Source: Anaerolineaceae bacterium | Lineage (GTDB): Bacteria > Chloroflexota > Anaerolineae > Anaerolineales > Villigracilaceae | Assembly (NCBI GenBank): GCA_009885445.1 | Contig: VFKQ01000366.1 | Location: 1-8,362, forward strand | Length of the DNA stretch: 8,362 bases | Direction of reading: 5' to 3' | Made by a program: the position numbers and the translations under genes | Notes under the pieces: model-generated | The model's database searches: none | The model's input: only the letters and a program-made list of their open reading frames with translations | Told to the model about the DNA's origin: nothing | Shown here: one piece after another, positions 1-5,502 of the stretch | Layout: the number at the start of each line of letters is the position of its first letter | How positions within the stretch are numbered: the stretch's first letter is position 1

Positions 1-573
1 TGGAACATTGTCATCTCTACCATGACTTTCCGCTCGGTTGGTTCGAGGGACGGCTACGTGAATGAGTCTGGTGAGTTCACCAACGTGGGTGGCTCAATCA
101 ACTCCACTGCCCTCACCATTAACGTGGGTGACGCCTCCGGCGACAAGCAGGTCAAGGGTATCCTCTCCTTCGATACCGCCAGCCTGCCCGACACTGCTGT
201 GGTGACGGGTGCCTGGCTACAAGTGAAGAAATCCTCCCTCACGGGTACCAATCCGTTTAGCACCCACGGCAGTCTGTATGCCGACATCATTAATGGCTCC
301 TTTAGTGGTAGCTCGGCTTTGCAGACCAGCGACTTCCAGGCCCTGGCAGATACCGCAGCAGGGTTCTTCGGTGCCCCAGTATCCAACTGGTACACCGCTA
401 GCTTGACTGCTGGCTTGCCTTATTTCAACGTCTTCGGCCCCACCCAATTCCGCTTGTACTTTGGGACTGACGACAATGACGACGGCAGCGCGGACACGAT
501 CAACTTCGTTAGCGGTAATTCGCTGACTGCAAGCATCCGTCCGCTCTTGATCGTTGAATATTACATTCCCTAA
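1..573 (+). CDS. C-terminal part of a secreted beta-rich (DNRLRE/CBM96-like) protein, 5' truncated by window edge
   Basis: The frame is open from base 1 (first residues WNIVIST) to the TAA at 571-573. The ATG at 22 is therefore probably an internal Met, not a start, and no ribosome binding site precedes it. About 190 residues are visible. They are rich in Ser, Thr, Gly, Asn and aromatics, with alternating beta-strand-like stretches (GILSFDTASLPD, VVTGAWLQVKKSSL, TQFRLYFGTDDNDD) and an end of RPLLIVEYYIP. The DGYV-N-ESGE-NVGGS opening, the LSFDTASLPD segment and the terminal LIVEYY strand resemble the DNRLRE/CBM96-like beta-sandwich modules found at the ends of long extracellular proteins in Chloroflexota. 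Such modules are thought to act in surface display or carbohydrate binding, but that role is family inference. No catalytic residues can be identified, and signal peptide and upstream domains would lie outside the window. A strong terminator follows 33 bases after the stop. Confidence 0.75.
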   Translation, partial: WNIVISTMTFRSVGSRDGYVNESGEFTNVGGSINSTALTINVGDASGDKQVKGILSFDTASLPDTAVVTGAWLQVKKSSLTGTNPFSTHGSLYADIINGSFSGSSALQTSDFQALADTAAGFFGAPVSNWYTASLTAGLPYFNVFGPTQFRLYFGTDDNDDGSADTINFVSGNSLTASIRPLLIVEYYIP

Positions 574-605
574 TCCCCATTTGGGCTTGTAGTTTTGCAC
601 GACCC

Positions 606-646
606 TTTCAGGGGCGGAGAGCAATCTCCGCCCCTGAAATTTTTTT
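606..646 (+). terminator. Strong intrinsic terminator with GCAA tetraloop
   Basis: A perfect 15-bp stem (TTTCAGGGGCGGAGA at 606-620 paired with 625-639) is closed by a GCAA loop at 621-624 and followed by seven T at 640-646. GCAA is a GNRA-type stable tetraloop. It ends transcription of the truncated secreted-protein gene on the plus strand. Confidence 0.93.
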
Positions 647-651
647 GACTT

Positions 652-705
652 GGCTCCCTTCCTCCAACGGGGATGGGTTGGGGATTAGGGTGAAATTTCT
701 GCAAG
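652..705 (-). repeat. Degenerate dispersed intergenic repeat (TLIPNPSP-type)
   Basis: Read on the minus strand, this stretch conceptually translates to TLIPNPSPLEEG. That peptide signature is a familiar by-product of a GC-rich dispersed repeat (ACCCTAATCCCCAACCC...) found in intergenic DNA of many Chloroflexota and other bacteria. Here it lies between two terminators, outside any credible gene. The family assignment is by memory of the motif; the edges are approximate. Confidence 0.5.
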
Positions 706-735
706 CCAAAAGAGTTTTCTTGCAACTGGCATAAC

Positions 736-771
736 AAAAAATGGAGCTGGCCTCAGCCAACTCCATTTTTT
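736..771 (-). terminator. Terminator of the minus-strand lipoprotein gene (possibly bidirectional)
   Basis: A 16-bp stem pairs 736-751 with 756-771, with one C/A mismatch (747/760) and a CTCA loop. Six A on the left and six T on the right give a U tract in both directions. It sits 25 bases past the stop of the lipoprotein gene, as expected for that gene's terminator, and can back up the 606-646 terminator for plus-strand transcription. Confidence 0.85.
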
Positions 772-792
772 GTAGTAACGACTTCAGTCGTT
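766..792. repeat. Short palindromic repeat, copy 1
   Basis: TTTTTT followed by GTAGTAACGACTTCAGTCGT is identical over 26 bases to positions 5416-5441. The core AACGACT-TC-AGTCGTT (777-792) is an inverted repeat with a 2-base centre. In both copies it starts in the T tract of a terminator. Similar GTAGTAACGAC-type repeats are known from intergenic DNA of Chloroflexota and cyanobacteria (recalled, not searched). Confidence 0.85.
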
Positions 793-795
793 GAT

Positions 796-1428
796 TTACA
801 CGCAATCGTTTGTGTAGTTAATCAACTGCACCAATTTCTCACTACGGCCCACCGCCTCATTCAGCTTGTTCAAACCCACGAACTGAAAATCAAACCAGGC
901 TCGCGTTCGACGCAGGTCCTCGTGAATGCTCTCAGCCGAGAACGTGAGGCTGAACGAGCCGCCCTGAGGGTCAGCCAGCATTGGGCCGGCCAACTTCCAC
1001 TCGCTGATCTCGCCGTCAATCTTGTCTTCGATGCGATACCAAAAATCCACATTCACAATTTGTGTGATCGGCGACTTCACTGTGAAGGTCACAGTTTTAA
1101 CTGCGCAACGCAAAGACATTTTATCCGCCGAGTAGGTCATGTTGGTGAAGAAACTTCCGCCGAGTGTGTCGCTCACGGTCAGCGGGCCACCCGCCGTCAG
1201 CGCGGCCAGGGGCGTCTGTGTCGGCGCGGCAATGTCTGTCGGGGCGGCCGTCGCTTGCACCACCTGCGTCACCACCACAGTCTGCACTTGTGGCACGAGC
1301 ACCGTGGCGATAATCACCTGCGCGCTGGGCGGCACTTGCGTGGGTTGGGCGCTGGGTTGCGCGGCGGGCGCGAGCGCCGAACAGGCCGTCAGTAAAATAG
1401 TCAGAAAAACGAACAAGAATTTTTTCAT
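796..1428 (-). CDS. Predicted lipoprotein of unknown function
   Basis: This encodes a 210-residue protein beginning MKKFLFVFLTILLTAC. The start is chosen because AAGGAG (1435-1440 on the complement) lies six bases upstream of this ATG (1426-1428), and because it yields a classic lipoprotein signal: KK, a hydrophobic core and the lipobox LTAC with Cys16. An in-frame extension to 1476 has neither feature. Residues 17-80 form a low-complexity linker rich in Pro, Gln, Thr, Ala and Val, probably a spacer from the membrane. Residues 81-210 look like one folded extracellular domain with beta-type segments and a charged helix-like stretch (ESIHEDLRRTRAW). Only two Cys remain in the mature domain (C108 and C209, next to last), which could form a disulfide. 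I recognise no family. The gene is divergent from the radical SAM gene, and a terminator at 736-771 lies just past its stop. Confidence 0.85.
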   Translation of the reverse strand: MKKFLFVFLTILLTACSALAPAAQPSAQPTQVPPSAQVIIATVLVPQVQTVVVTQVVQATAAPTDIAAPTQTPLAALTAGGPLTVSDTLGGSFFTNMTYSADKMSLRCAVKTVTFTVKSPITQIVNVDFWYRIEDKIDGEISEWKLAGPMLADPQGGSFSLTFSAESIHEDLRRTRAWFDFQFVGLNKLNEAVGRSEKLVQLINYTNDCV

Positions 1429-1453
1429 TGAAATCTCCTTTTTGAATGATTTG

Positions 1454-1459
1454 ATTTTA
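1454..1459 (-). promoter_or_regulatory. Probable -10 element of the lipoprotein gene
   Basis: On the complement, TAAAAT lies 25 bases upstream of the lipoprotein ATG, leaving a short leader that contains the AAGGAG site. No good -35 hexamer is seen at 16-18 bases; a poor TTGGTC match occurs at about 19 bases. The same TAAAAT hexamer appears before the tRNA gene and before the 132-residue membrane protein gene. Confidence 0.4.
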
Positions 1460-1562
1460 CGCCATGCGCGTCGCAAGCGACCAACCCATTTGGCCTAATT
1501 TAAAAAATTGCAAGGCGCACAGACTTTACATTCAGGCAAGGAGTCGCCAAATTCACATCAGG

Positions 1563-1574
1563 TATAATCCCGCC
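1563..1574 (+). promoter_or_regulatory. Consensus -10 (TATAAT) six bases before the radical SAM start codon; predicts leaderless mRNA
   Basis: A perfect TATAAT at 1563-1568 is followed by CCCGCC and then the ATG at 1575. Bacterial transcription usually starts about seven bases past the -10, which would be the A of the ATG, so the mRNA would have no leader. No Shine-Dalgarno sequence precedes this ATG, which agrees. The -35 region is not convincing. The same geometry is found before fmt (6387-6398). Confidence 0.6.
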
Positions 1575-3557
1575 ATGCTCACCCCCGCGCACATCGAATC
1601 AAAACTCGAACGCATTTTGCTCAAGGTTCAAAAACCCGGCCGCTATGTTGGCGGAGAATTTAACACCACCGTCAAAGATTGGCATTCCGCGCGCGCGCGC
1701 GTGGCCCTCGTCTTCCCCGATATTTACGACATCGGCGTTTCAAACGTGGGACTCAAAATTTTATACGACCAAATCAACCAGCGCGACGACGCCCTGGCCG
1801 AACGCGCCTACCTGCCCTGGACCGACATGGAAGCGCTTATGCGCCGCGACGGGATTCCGCTCTACGCGCTCGAATCAAAACGCCCCCTAAGCGGGTTCGA
1901 CCTCATCGGCTTTACCCTCCCTTATGAGACTCTCTACACAAACGCGCTTAATGCGCTCGACCTGATCGGCATCCCCCTGCGCTCCGCAGACCGTGACGAG
2001 ACTCATCCCATCATCATCGCCGGCGGACATTCGGTGATGAACCCCGAACCCATGCACGCCTTCATGGATGCATTCGTCGTCGGCGAGGGCGAGGAAGTTA
2101 TTCACGATATTATCAATGTCATTCAACAGTTTAAAGTTGAAACGTTAAACGTTGAACGTTCAACGTTTAACCGCGACGAGCTCCTGCTCGCTCTCGCAAA
2201 AATCCCCGGCGTCTACGTCCCGCGCTTTTACCAAGTCTCTTACATGGACGATAACACCATCGCACATGTTGAGGCTCTCGCCGAGGGCCTGGCCAACCCC
2301 GTCGTCAAACGCGTCGTTGCGCACCTGCCCCCACCGCCGACAAAATTTATTGTGCCCAATATCGAAATCGTCCACAACCGCGTGTCGGTGGAGATCATGC
2401 GCGGATGTACGCGCGGATGCCGCTTCTGCCACGCGGGCATGATCACGCGCCCCGTGCGCGAACGAAGCGTGGACGAAATTGTCGCCGCCGCTGAAGCCGC
2501 GATTAAGTCCACGGGCTTCGAAGAACTCGCGCTCATGTCGCTCTCTTCCTCTGATTACAGTTATGTTGTCGAATTGGTTAATGCCATCAGCGCAAAATTT
2601 GAAGGCAAAAAACTGACGGTCTCTCTGCCCTCCCTGCGCATCGAATCCGTTTCAGTGGATTTGATGGACAGTCTGCGCGACCGTCGCGGCTCTGGCTTCA
2701 CCCTCGCGCCCGAGGCCGCCACCGAGCGCATGCGCAACATCATCAATAAATATGTCTCCGACGAGGAGATTCTCAACACCACGCGCGCCATCTACTCGCG
2801 CGGCTGGACGACCATCAAACTCTATTTCATGATCGGCCATCCCAGCGAAACGCTCGAAGATGTGCAAGCCATCGTAGACTTGTGCAAGCGCGTGCTCGCC
2901 GAGGGACGCAAAGTGGCCGGCATGAAATGCAAGCTCAACGTGGGCGTCAGTACGTTTGTGCCCAAATCACACACGCCTTTTCAATGGGTGGCTTGTGACA
3001 CGCGCGACAGCGTGCTCGATAAACAAGGTTTGCTCAAACGCCAACTGCGCGACAAAAATATCAAACTCTCGTGGACAAAACCCGAAGACACCCTGCTCGA
3101 AGCCTGGCTCTCGCGCGGCGACCGTCGCCTTTCGGATGTGATTGAATCTGCGTGGAAGAGAGGCGCGCGATTCGACGCCTGGGGCGACCAGATGAACTTC
3201 AATGCGTGGATGCAAGCCTTCGCCGAACACGGCCTCGACCACACTTTCTACACCTATCGTCCGCGCCGCACCGACGAAATTTTTCCGTGGGACCACATCA
3301 CCGCCGCGGTGCGCAAAAATTTCCTGTTTCAAGATTTCCGTCAGAGTCTCGAAGGCCAAATCCGCGTGGACTGTCGCCTGAACTGTTTTGCCTGCGGCAT
3401 TCTGCCCACCTTTGCCAACATGCGCCGCGACCACCCGGGCGAAGCCTGGAAATGTCCCGACGTGAAAAGCCCGCGCAAGGCGAGTAATCAGTTGTCAGTT
3501 ATCAGCGATCAGTTGCCGGTGTTCACTGATCAGTCGCATCTGGTTGTTGTCGAATAA
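1575..3557 (+). CDS. Radical SAM protein with B12-binding-like N-terminus (TIGR03960 type)
   Basis: This encodes a 660-residue protein. Residues ~40-170 resemble the cobalamin-binding-like fold that precedes many radical SAM domains (FPDIYDIGVSNVG, IIIAGGHSVMNPEP, VVGEGEE), but no DxHxxG motif is visible, so base-off B12 binding is doubtful. The radical SAM cluster motif CTRGCRFC (C278, C282, C285) follows MRG, with downstream family-like segments LPSLR and TLAPEAATERMR. Near the C-terminus CRLNCFAC (C600, C604, C607) forms a second CxxxCxxC, with C627 nearby. The whole matches the uncharacterised TIGR03960 family by recognition; the substrate is unknown. The ATG at 1575 is preferred because homology begins close behind it and the frame upstream is non-conserved. 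Two oddities are seen. A repeat palindrome at 2144-2171 encodes residues ~190-199, in a linker before PGVYVP. The last 24 residues (637-660, SNQLSVISDQ...) are encoded by a dispersed repeat. The DUF2344 partner follows after 26 bases. Confidence 0.92.
   Translation: MLTPAHIESKLERILLKVQKPGRYVGGEFNTTVKDWHSARARVALVFPDIYDIGVSNVGLKILYDQINQRDDALAERAYLPWTDMEALMRRDGIPLYALESKRPLSGFDLIGFTLPYETLYTNALNALDLIGIPLRSADRDETHPIIIAGGHSVMNPEPMHAFMDAFVVGEGEEVIHDIINVIQQFKVETLNVERSTFNRDELLLALAKIPGVYVPRFYQVSYMDDNTIAHVEALAEGLANPVVKRVVAHLPPPPTKFIVPNIEIVHNRVSVEIMRGCTRGCRFCHAGMITRPVRERSVDEIVAAAEAAIKSTGFEELALMSLSSSDYSYVVELVNAISAKFEGKKLTVSLPSLRIESVSVDLMDSLRDRRGSGFTLAPEAATERMRNIINKYVSDEEILNTTRAIYSRGWTTIKLYFMIGHPSETLEDVQAIVDLCKRVLAEGRKVAGMKCKLNVGVSTFVPKSHTPFQWVACDTRDSVLDKQGLLKRQLRDKNIKLSWTKPEDTLLEAWLSRGDRRLSDVIESAWKRGARFDAWGDQMNFNAWMQAFAEHGLDHTFYTYRPRRTDEIFPWDHITAAVRKNFLFQDFRQSLEGQIRVDCRLNCFACGILPTFANMRRDHPGEAWKCPDVKSPRKASNQLSVISDQLPVFTDQSHLVVVE
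2131..2172. repeat. AACGTT-type dispersed repeat with a perfect 28-bp palindrome inside the radical SAM gene
   Basis: Positions 2144-2171 form a perfect palindrome with half-site GTTAAACGTTGAAC. The preceding bases (TTTAAAGTTGAAACGTT) look like further units of the same element. In frame it encodes VETLNVERSTFN, a peptide typical of translated intergenic repeats of the AACGTTGAACGTT kind in Chloroflexota (recalled, not searched). It preserves the reading frame and falls between the first domain and the PGVYVP segment, a region expected to be variable. The left edge is uncertain. Confidence 0.75.
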
Positions 3558-3579
3558 ACTGATTACTGAACACTGACTC
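3483..3579. repeat. CAGTTATCAGTGATCAGT-type dispersed repeat across the radical SAM stop codon and gene gap
   Basis: Units related to CAGTTATCAG/GATCAGT recur at 3488-3534, including the palindrome ACTGATCAGT at 3525-3534. The right part (3557-3578) carries the same units inverted. An 11-bp perfect inverted repeat, AGTAATCAGTT (3483-3493) and AACTGATTACT (3557-3567), brackets the element. It encodes residues 637-660 of the radical SAM protein (QLSVISDQL), supplies its TAA, and fills the gap to DUF2344. Elements of this type, recognisable by translated QLSVISDQ peptides, are abundant in cyanobacteria and Chloroflexota; this is recall. Confidence 0.85.
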
Positions 3580-3583
3580 CCCC

Positions 3584-4210
3584 ATGCGAATCCGCATCAC
3601 CTTCAGCAAACAGGGCGCACTGCGTTACACCGGCCATCTCGACTTGCACAAATTGTGGGAGCGTGCCGCGCGCCGCGCCGACATTCCGCTGGCGTACACG
3701 CAGGGTTTTCATCCCACCCCAAGAATTCAAATCGCCTCGGCTTTGCCGCTCGGTTTTTCCTCGCGTTGTGAAGTGGCCGATTTTTTTCTCAGCGCAGACC
3801 TCGACGTGGCAACCATCTCCTCGAAACTGCAACCCGCCCTCCCGTCCGGCCTGAGCGTGTTGAATGTCGAGTCAGTGGATGAACGCTCCCCGGCCCTCCA
3901 GACTCAATTGATCGCCGCCGACTACGAGGTCACTCTGCTCGAATCAGCAGACGCATCGAATCTGGACTTGAGGCTGGCCGCCCTCACCGACGCGCCGACT
4001 CTCCCCCGCGTCAAACGCGACAAAGCCTACGACCTGCGCCCACAAATTGAAGAACTCTCGCTGATGGCCGGCGCCGAAAAAAAGATTCACATGCGCCTCG
4101 CCTCGCGCGCCGGCGACACAGGCCGCCCCGAAGAAGTGCTCGCTGAACTTAATTTGGCGATTGAAGATGTGCAAGTTGAGCGCGCACAATTAATTTTTAA
4201 AGACTCGTAA
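3584..4210 (+). CDS. DUF2344 radical-SAM-linked protein (TIGR03936 type)
   Basis: This encodes a 208-residue soluble protein. Its N-terminus carries the family signature: FSKQGALRYTGHLDL (residues 7-21), ERAARRADIPLAYTQGFHP (26-44) and ASALPLGFSSRCE (51-63). A Gly-x-RPEEVL-type ending (residues 180-186) is also typical. The family (DUF2344/TIGR03936) is found next to, or fused to the C-terminus of, TIGR03960 radical SAM proteins, as seen here 26 bases away. Its biochemical role is unknown; a substrate- or RNA-handling subunit of the radical SAM enzyme is a reasonable guess only. The ATG at 3584 has no Shine-Dalgarno sequence: the gap is dispersed-repeat DNA followed by CCCCC. Translation may depend on termination of the upstream gene. 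The frame differs from the upstream gene (+2), so a simple readthrough fusion is not possible. Confidence 0.9.
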   Translation: MRIRITFSKQGALRYTGHLDLHKLWERAARRADIPLAYTQGFHPTPRIQIASALPLGFSSRCEVADFFLSADLDVATISSKLQPALPSGLSVLNVESVDERSPALQTQLIAADYEVTLLESADASNLDLRLAALTDAPTLPRVKRDKAYDLRPQIEELSLMAGAEKKIHMRLASRAGDTGRPEEVLAELNLAIEDVQVERAQLIFKDS

Positions 4211-4260
4211 TCCATTTTCTCCGCACACCACGCAATACGCAGTGCGCGCCACTCCATCGC

Positions 4261-4287
4261 TAACCCGCATCTCCTAACCCGCATCTC
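4261..4287 (+). repeat. Two-copy tandem repeat upstream of prsW
   Basis: TAACCCGCATCTC occurs at 4261-4273 and again at 4275-4287, a 14-base period. It lies in the 96-base gap between DUF2344 and the PrsW gene. The adjacent CACGCAATACGCAGTGCGC (4229-4247) also looks repeat-derived. No terminator is visible in this gap. Confidence 0.7.
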
Positions 4288-4306
4288 GCCTCTCACGGAG
4301 AAAAAC

Positions 4307-5281
4307 ATGCCACTCTTTGCATCCATCTTTTTTGGTCTTGTGCCCGCCCTGCTCTTTGCCTGGTTTTTATACTGGCTCGACCGTTACGAAAAAGAACCCA
4401 AACTTCTGCTGGGCGGCGCATTCATCTGGGGCATGGTGATTGCCGCAGGTGGCGCGTTTATCATCAACACACTTGGCGGGGTGGGGGTGTATTTATTTAC
4501 AGAATCTGAAGCCACCACAGATTTGATCACCGGCTCAGTCATTGCGCCCATCGTGGAGGAAAGCTTGAAGGGGCTGGCCGTGCTGATTGTGTTCCTCTTT
4601 TTTCGCAAGGAATTCGACTCGGTGCTGGATGGCATGATCTACGCCGGTGTGACCGCGTTGGGATTTGCCGCCACCGAAAACGCTTTTTACATTTACGACA
4701 AAGGTTATTTGGAACTCGGCTGGGAAGGCTTTTGGGTGCTGGTTGTTGTGCGCGTGATTCTGGTCGGCTGGCAACATCCCTTTTATACCGGCCTGACCGG
4801 TATCGGCTTTGCCGTGGCGCGCATGAATCGCAATCCGCTTGTAAAATTTGTCGCGCCGTTTTTGGGCTTGTTTGCGGCGATGGTCGCGCATTCTTTTCAC
4901 AACACGCTTGCGGCGCTCTCGGGCGGCGAACTGGGTGACCTGGCCTTCGGCATCGCCCTCGATTGGACCGGCTGGCTGGCCATGCTCGTCTTCGTCATCT
5001 ACATGATTCGCCGCGAGGGACGCCTGCTTCCCAAACATCTCAACGAAGAAGTGTCTGCGGGCCTCCTCACCGCCGCGCAACTGCAACGCGCCGCAAGCCC
5101 GTTCGGCTCGCTCTTCGCGATTTTTCGCGGCCGCCCCACCGCGCGCTTCTTTCAAGTGTGTGGCGAGCTGGCCCATAAAAAGGAACAGTTCGAGTTGCAT
5201 GGCGAAGACGGCGGCAACCTGGCTATCATCGAATCGTTGCGCGCCGAGCTGACGGCGCTCAGCGCGCAGGTGAGACTCTAA
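4307..5281 (+). CDS. prsW: PrsW-family intramembrane metalloprotease
   Basis: This encodes a 324-residue integral membrane protein with about seven or eight hydrophobic segments up to residue ~235, then a soluble tail of ~90 residues. PrsW/PF13367 hallmarks are present: DRYEKEP after the first membrane segment (25-31), EESLK (84-88) following a hydrophobic stretch, FAATEN (120-125), His157 in WQHPFYTG and AHSFHN (194-199). The Glu and His residues are the likely metal site of this CPBP/PrsW superfamily. PrsW in Bacillus subtilis cleaves the anti-sigma factor RsiW. No anti-sigma gene is nearby, so the substrate here is unknown, and the symbol denotes family membership only. The tail (residues ~236-324; INEE-like helices and a final Glu/Leu-rich helix) has no recognised domain. 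CGGAG at 4296-4300, six bases before ATG, fixes the start. The gene may be cotranscribed with DUF2344. Confidence 0.88.
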   Translation: MPLFASIFFGLVPALLFAWFLYWLDRYEKEPKLLLGGAFIWGMVIAAGGAFIINTLGGVGVYLFTESEATTDLITGSVIAPIVEESLKGLAVLIVFLFFRKEFDSVLDGMIYAGVTALGFAATENAFYIYDKGYLELGWEGFWVLVVVRVILVGWQHPFYTGLTGIGFAVARMNRNPLVKFVAPFLGLFAAMVAHSFHNTLAALSGGELGDLAFGIALDWTGWLAMLVFVIYMIRREGRLLPKHLNEEVSAGLLTAAQLQRAASPFGSLFAIFRGRPTARFFQVCGELAHKKEQFELHGEDGGNLAIIESLRAELTALSAQVRL

Positions 5282-5291
5282 AATATCTGCG

Positions 5292-5300
5292 TGGTAAAAT
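5292..5300 (+). promoter_or_regulatory. Extended -10 promoter element for tRNA-Arg
   Basis: TGG-TAAAAT (5292-5300) has the TGn extension that partly compensates for a weak -35, and none is evident here. Transcription would start near 5307, about 11 bases before the mature 5' end of the tRNA. It begins 11 bases past the prsW stop, so the tRNA need not depend on readthrough. Confidence 0.5.
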
Positions 5301-5317
5301 GCGCCTGTCACATCAGC

Positions 5318-5389
5318 GCCTCCGTAGCTCAGTGGATAGAGCGTCGGCCTCCGAAGCCGAAAGCGGCAGTTCGACCCTGCCCGGGGGCA
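5318..5389 (+). tRNA. tRNA-Arg (anticodon CCG)
   Basis: A full cloverleaf can be drawn by hand. The acceptor arm is GCCTCCG (5318-5324) with CGGGGGC (5382-5388), containing one G-U pair. The D stem is GCTC/GAGC (5327-5330, 5339-5342). The anticodon stem is TCGGC/GCCGA (5344-5348, 5356-5360) around loop CTCCGAA, giving anticodon CCG at 5351-5353. There is a 4-base variable loop, a T stem GGCAG/CTGCC (5365-5369, 5377-5381) and a T loop TTCGACC. The discriminator is A5389. The 3' CCA is not encoded (CACG follows), so it must be added after transcription. It reads the CGG arginine codon. A terminator lies nine bases downstream, so it is a single-gene transcript. Confidence 0.96.
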
Positions 5390-5398
5390 CACGTCCCG

Positions 5399-5421
5399 CC
5401 GCCGCAAGGCGGTTTTTTTTT
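5399..5421 (+). terminator. Intrinsic terminator of tRNA-Arg
   Basis: The stem CCGCC (5399-5403) pairs with GGCGG (5408-5412), has a GCAA loop, and is followed by nine T (5413-5421). It has the same loop as the terminator at 606-646. Confidence 0.9.
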
Positions 5422-5441
5422 GTAGTAACGACTTCAGTCGT
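5416..5441. repeat. Short palindromic repeat, copy 2
   Basis: This is identical over 26 bases to 766-791 and again begins within a terminator T tract. The last base of the palindrome core differs from copy 1: it is followed by GTATGC, so the right half-site is one base shorter. Confidence 0.85.
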
Positions 5442-5454
5442 GTATGCTAAATAA

Positions 5455-5485
5455 AAACCAGCCCGCTCATTGAGCGGGCTGGTTT
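5455..5485 (-). terminator. Terminator of the minus-strand DUF4870 gene
   Basis: A perfect 14-bp stem (5455-5468 with 5472-5485) has loop ATT. On the minus strand it ends in a T-rich run (GGTTTTTAT). It lies 17 bases past the DUF4870 stop at 5503. The tRNA terminator and this one face each other. Confidence 0.88.
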
Positions 5486-5502
5486 GCAGGTCAGGCGAAG
5501 AA

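Noticed and set aside
22..573. Independent 183-residue gene starting at ATG 22
   Set aside because: The frame is open to the left edge, no ribosome binding site precedes position 22, and the content fits the C-terminal module of a larger secreted protein.
608..805. 65-codon minus-strand reading frame between the secreted-protein gene and the lipoprotein gene
   Set aside because: It runs through two terminators and a dispersed repeat, and its LIPNPSP peptide is a known by-product of the repeat. There is no ribosome binding site.
922..1498. Two plus-strand open frames opposite the lipoprotein gene
   Set aside because: The minus-strand frame has the lipobox, ribosome binding site and terminator; these are its shadows, with low-complexity Arg/Cys/His-rich products.
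1464..1574. N-terminal extension of the radical SAM protein to ATG 1464
   Set aside because: The 37 extra residues are not family-like, and a consensus -10 lies inside the extension immediately before ATG 1575.
1688..1701. (CG)7 alternating run, a potential Z-DNA tract
   Set aside because: It encodes Ala-Arg-Ala-Arg within the radical SAM gene; in a GC-rich genome this is expected and nothing else marks it as functional.
2967..3434. 155-codon minus-strand open frame inside the radical SAM gene
   Set aside because: It is antisense to a well-conserved coding region and has no start signals or recognisable product.
2131..3579. CRISPR-like or tandem-spacer array formed by the repeated units in the radical SAM gene
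   Set aside because: The units are adjacent and palindromic without regular unique spacers, and no cas gene is present.
4535..5407. Long minus-strand open frame (290 codons) opposite prsW
   Set aside because: It has no recognisable domain, is Arg/His/Gln-rich as expected for antisense of a GC-rich membrane protein gene, and runs into the tRNA gene.
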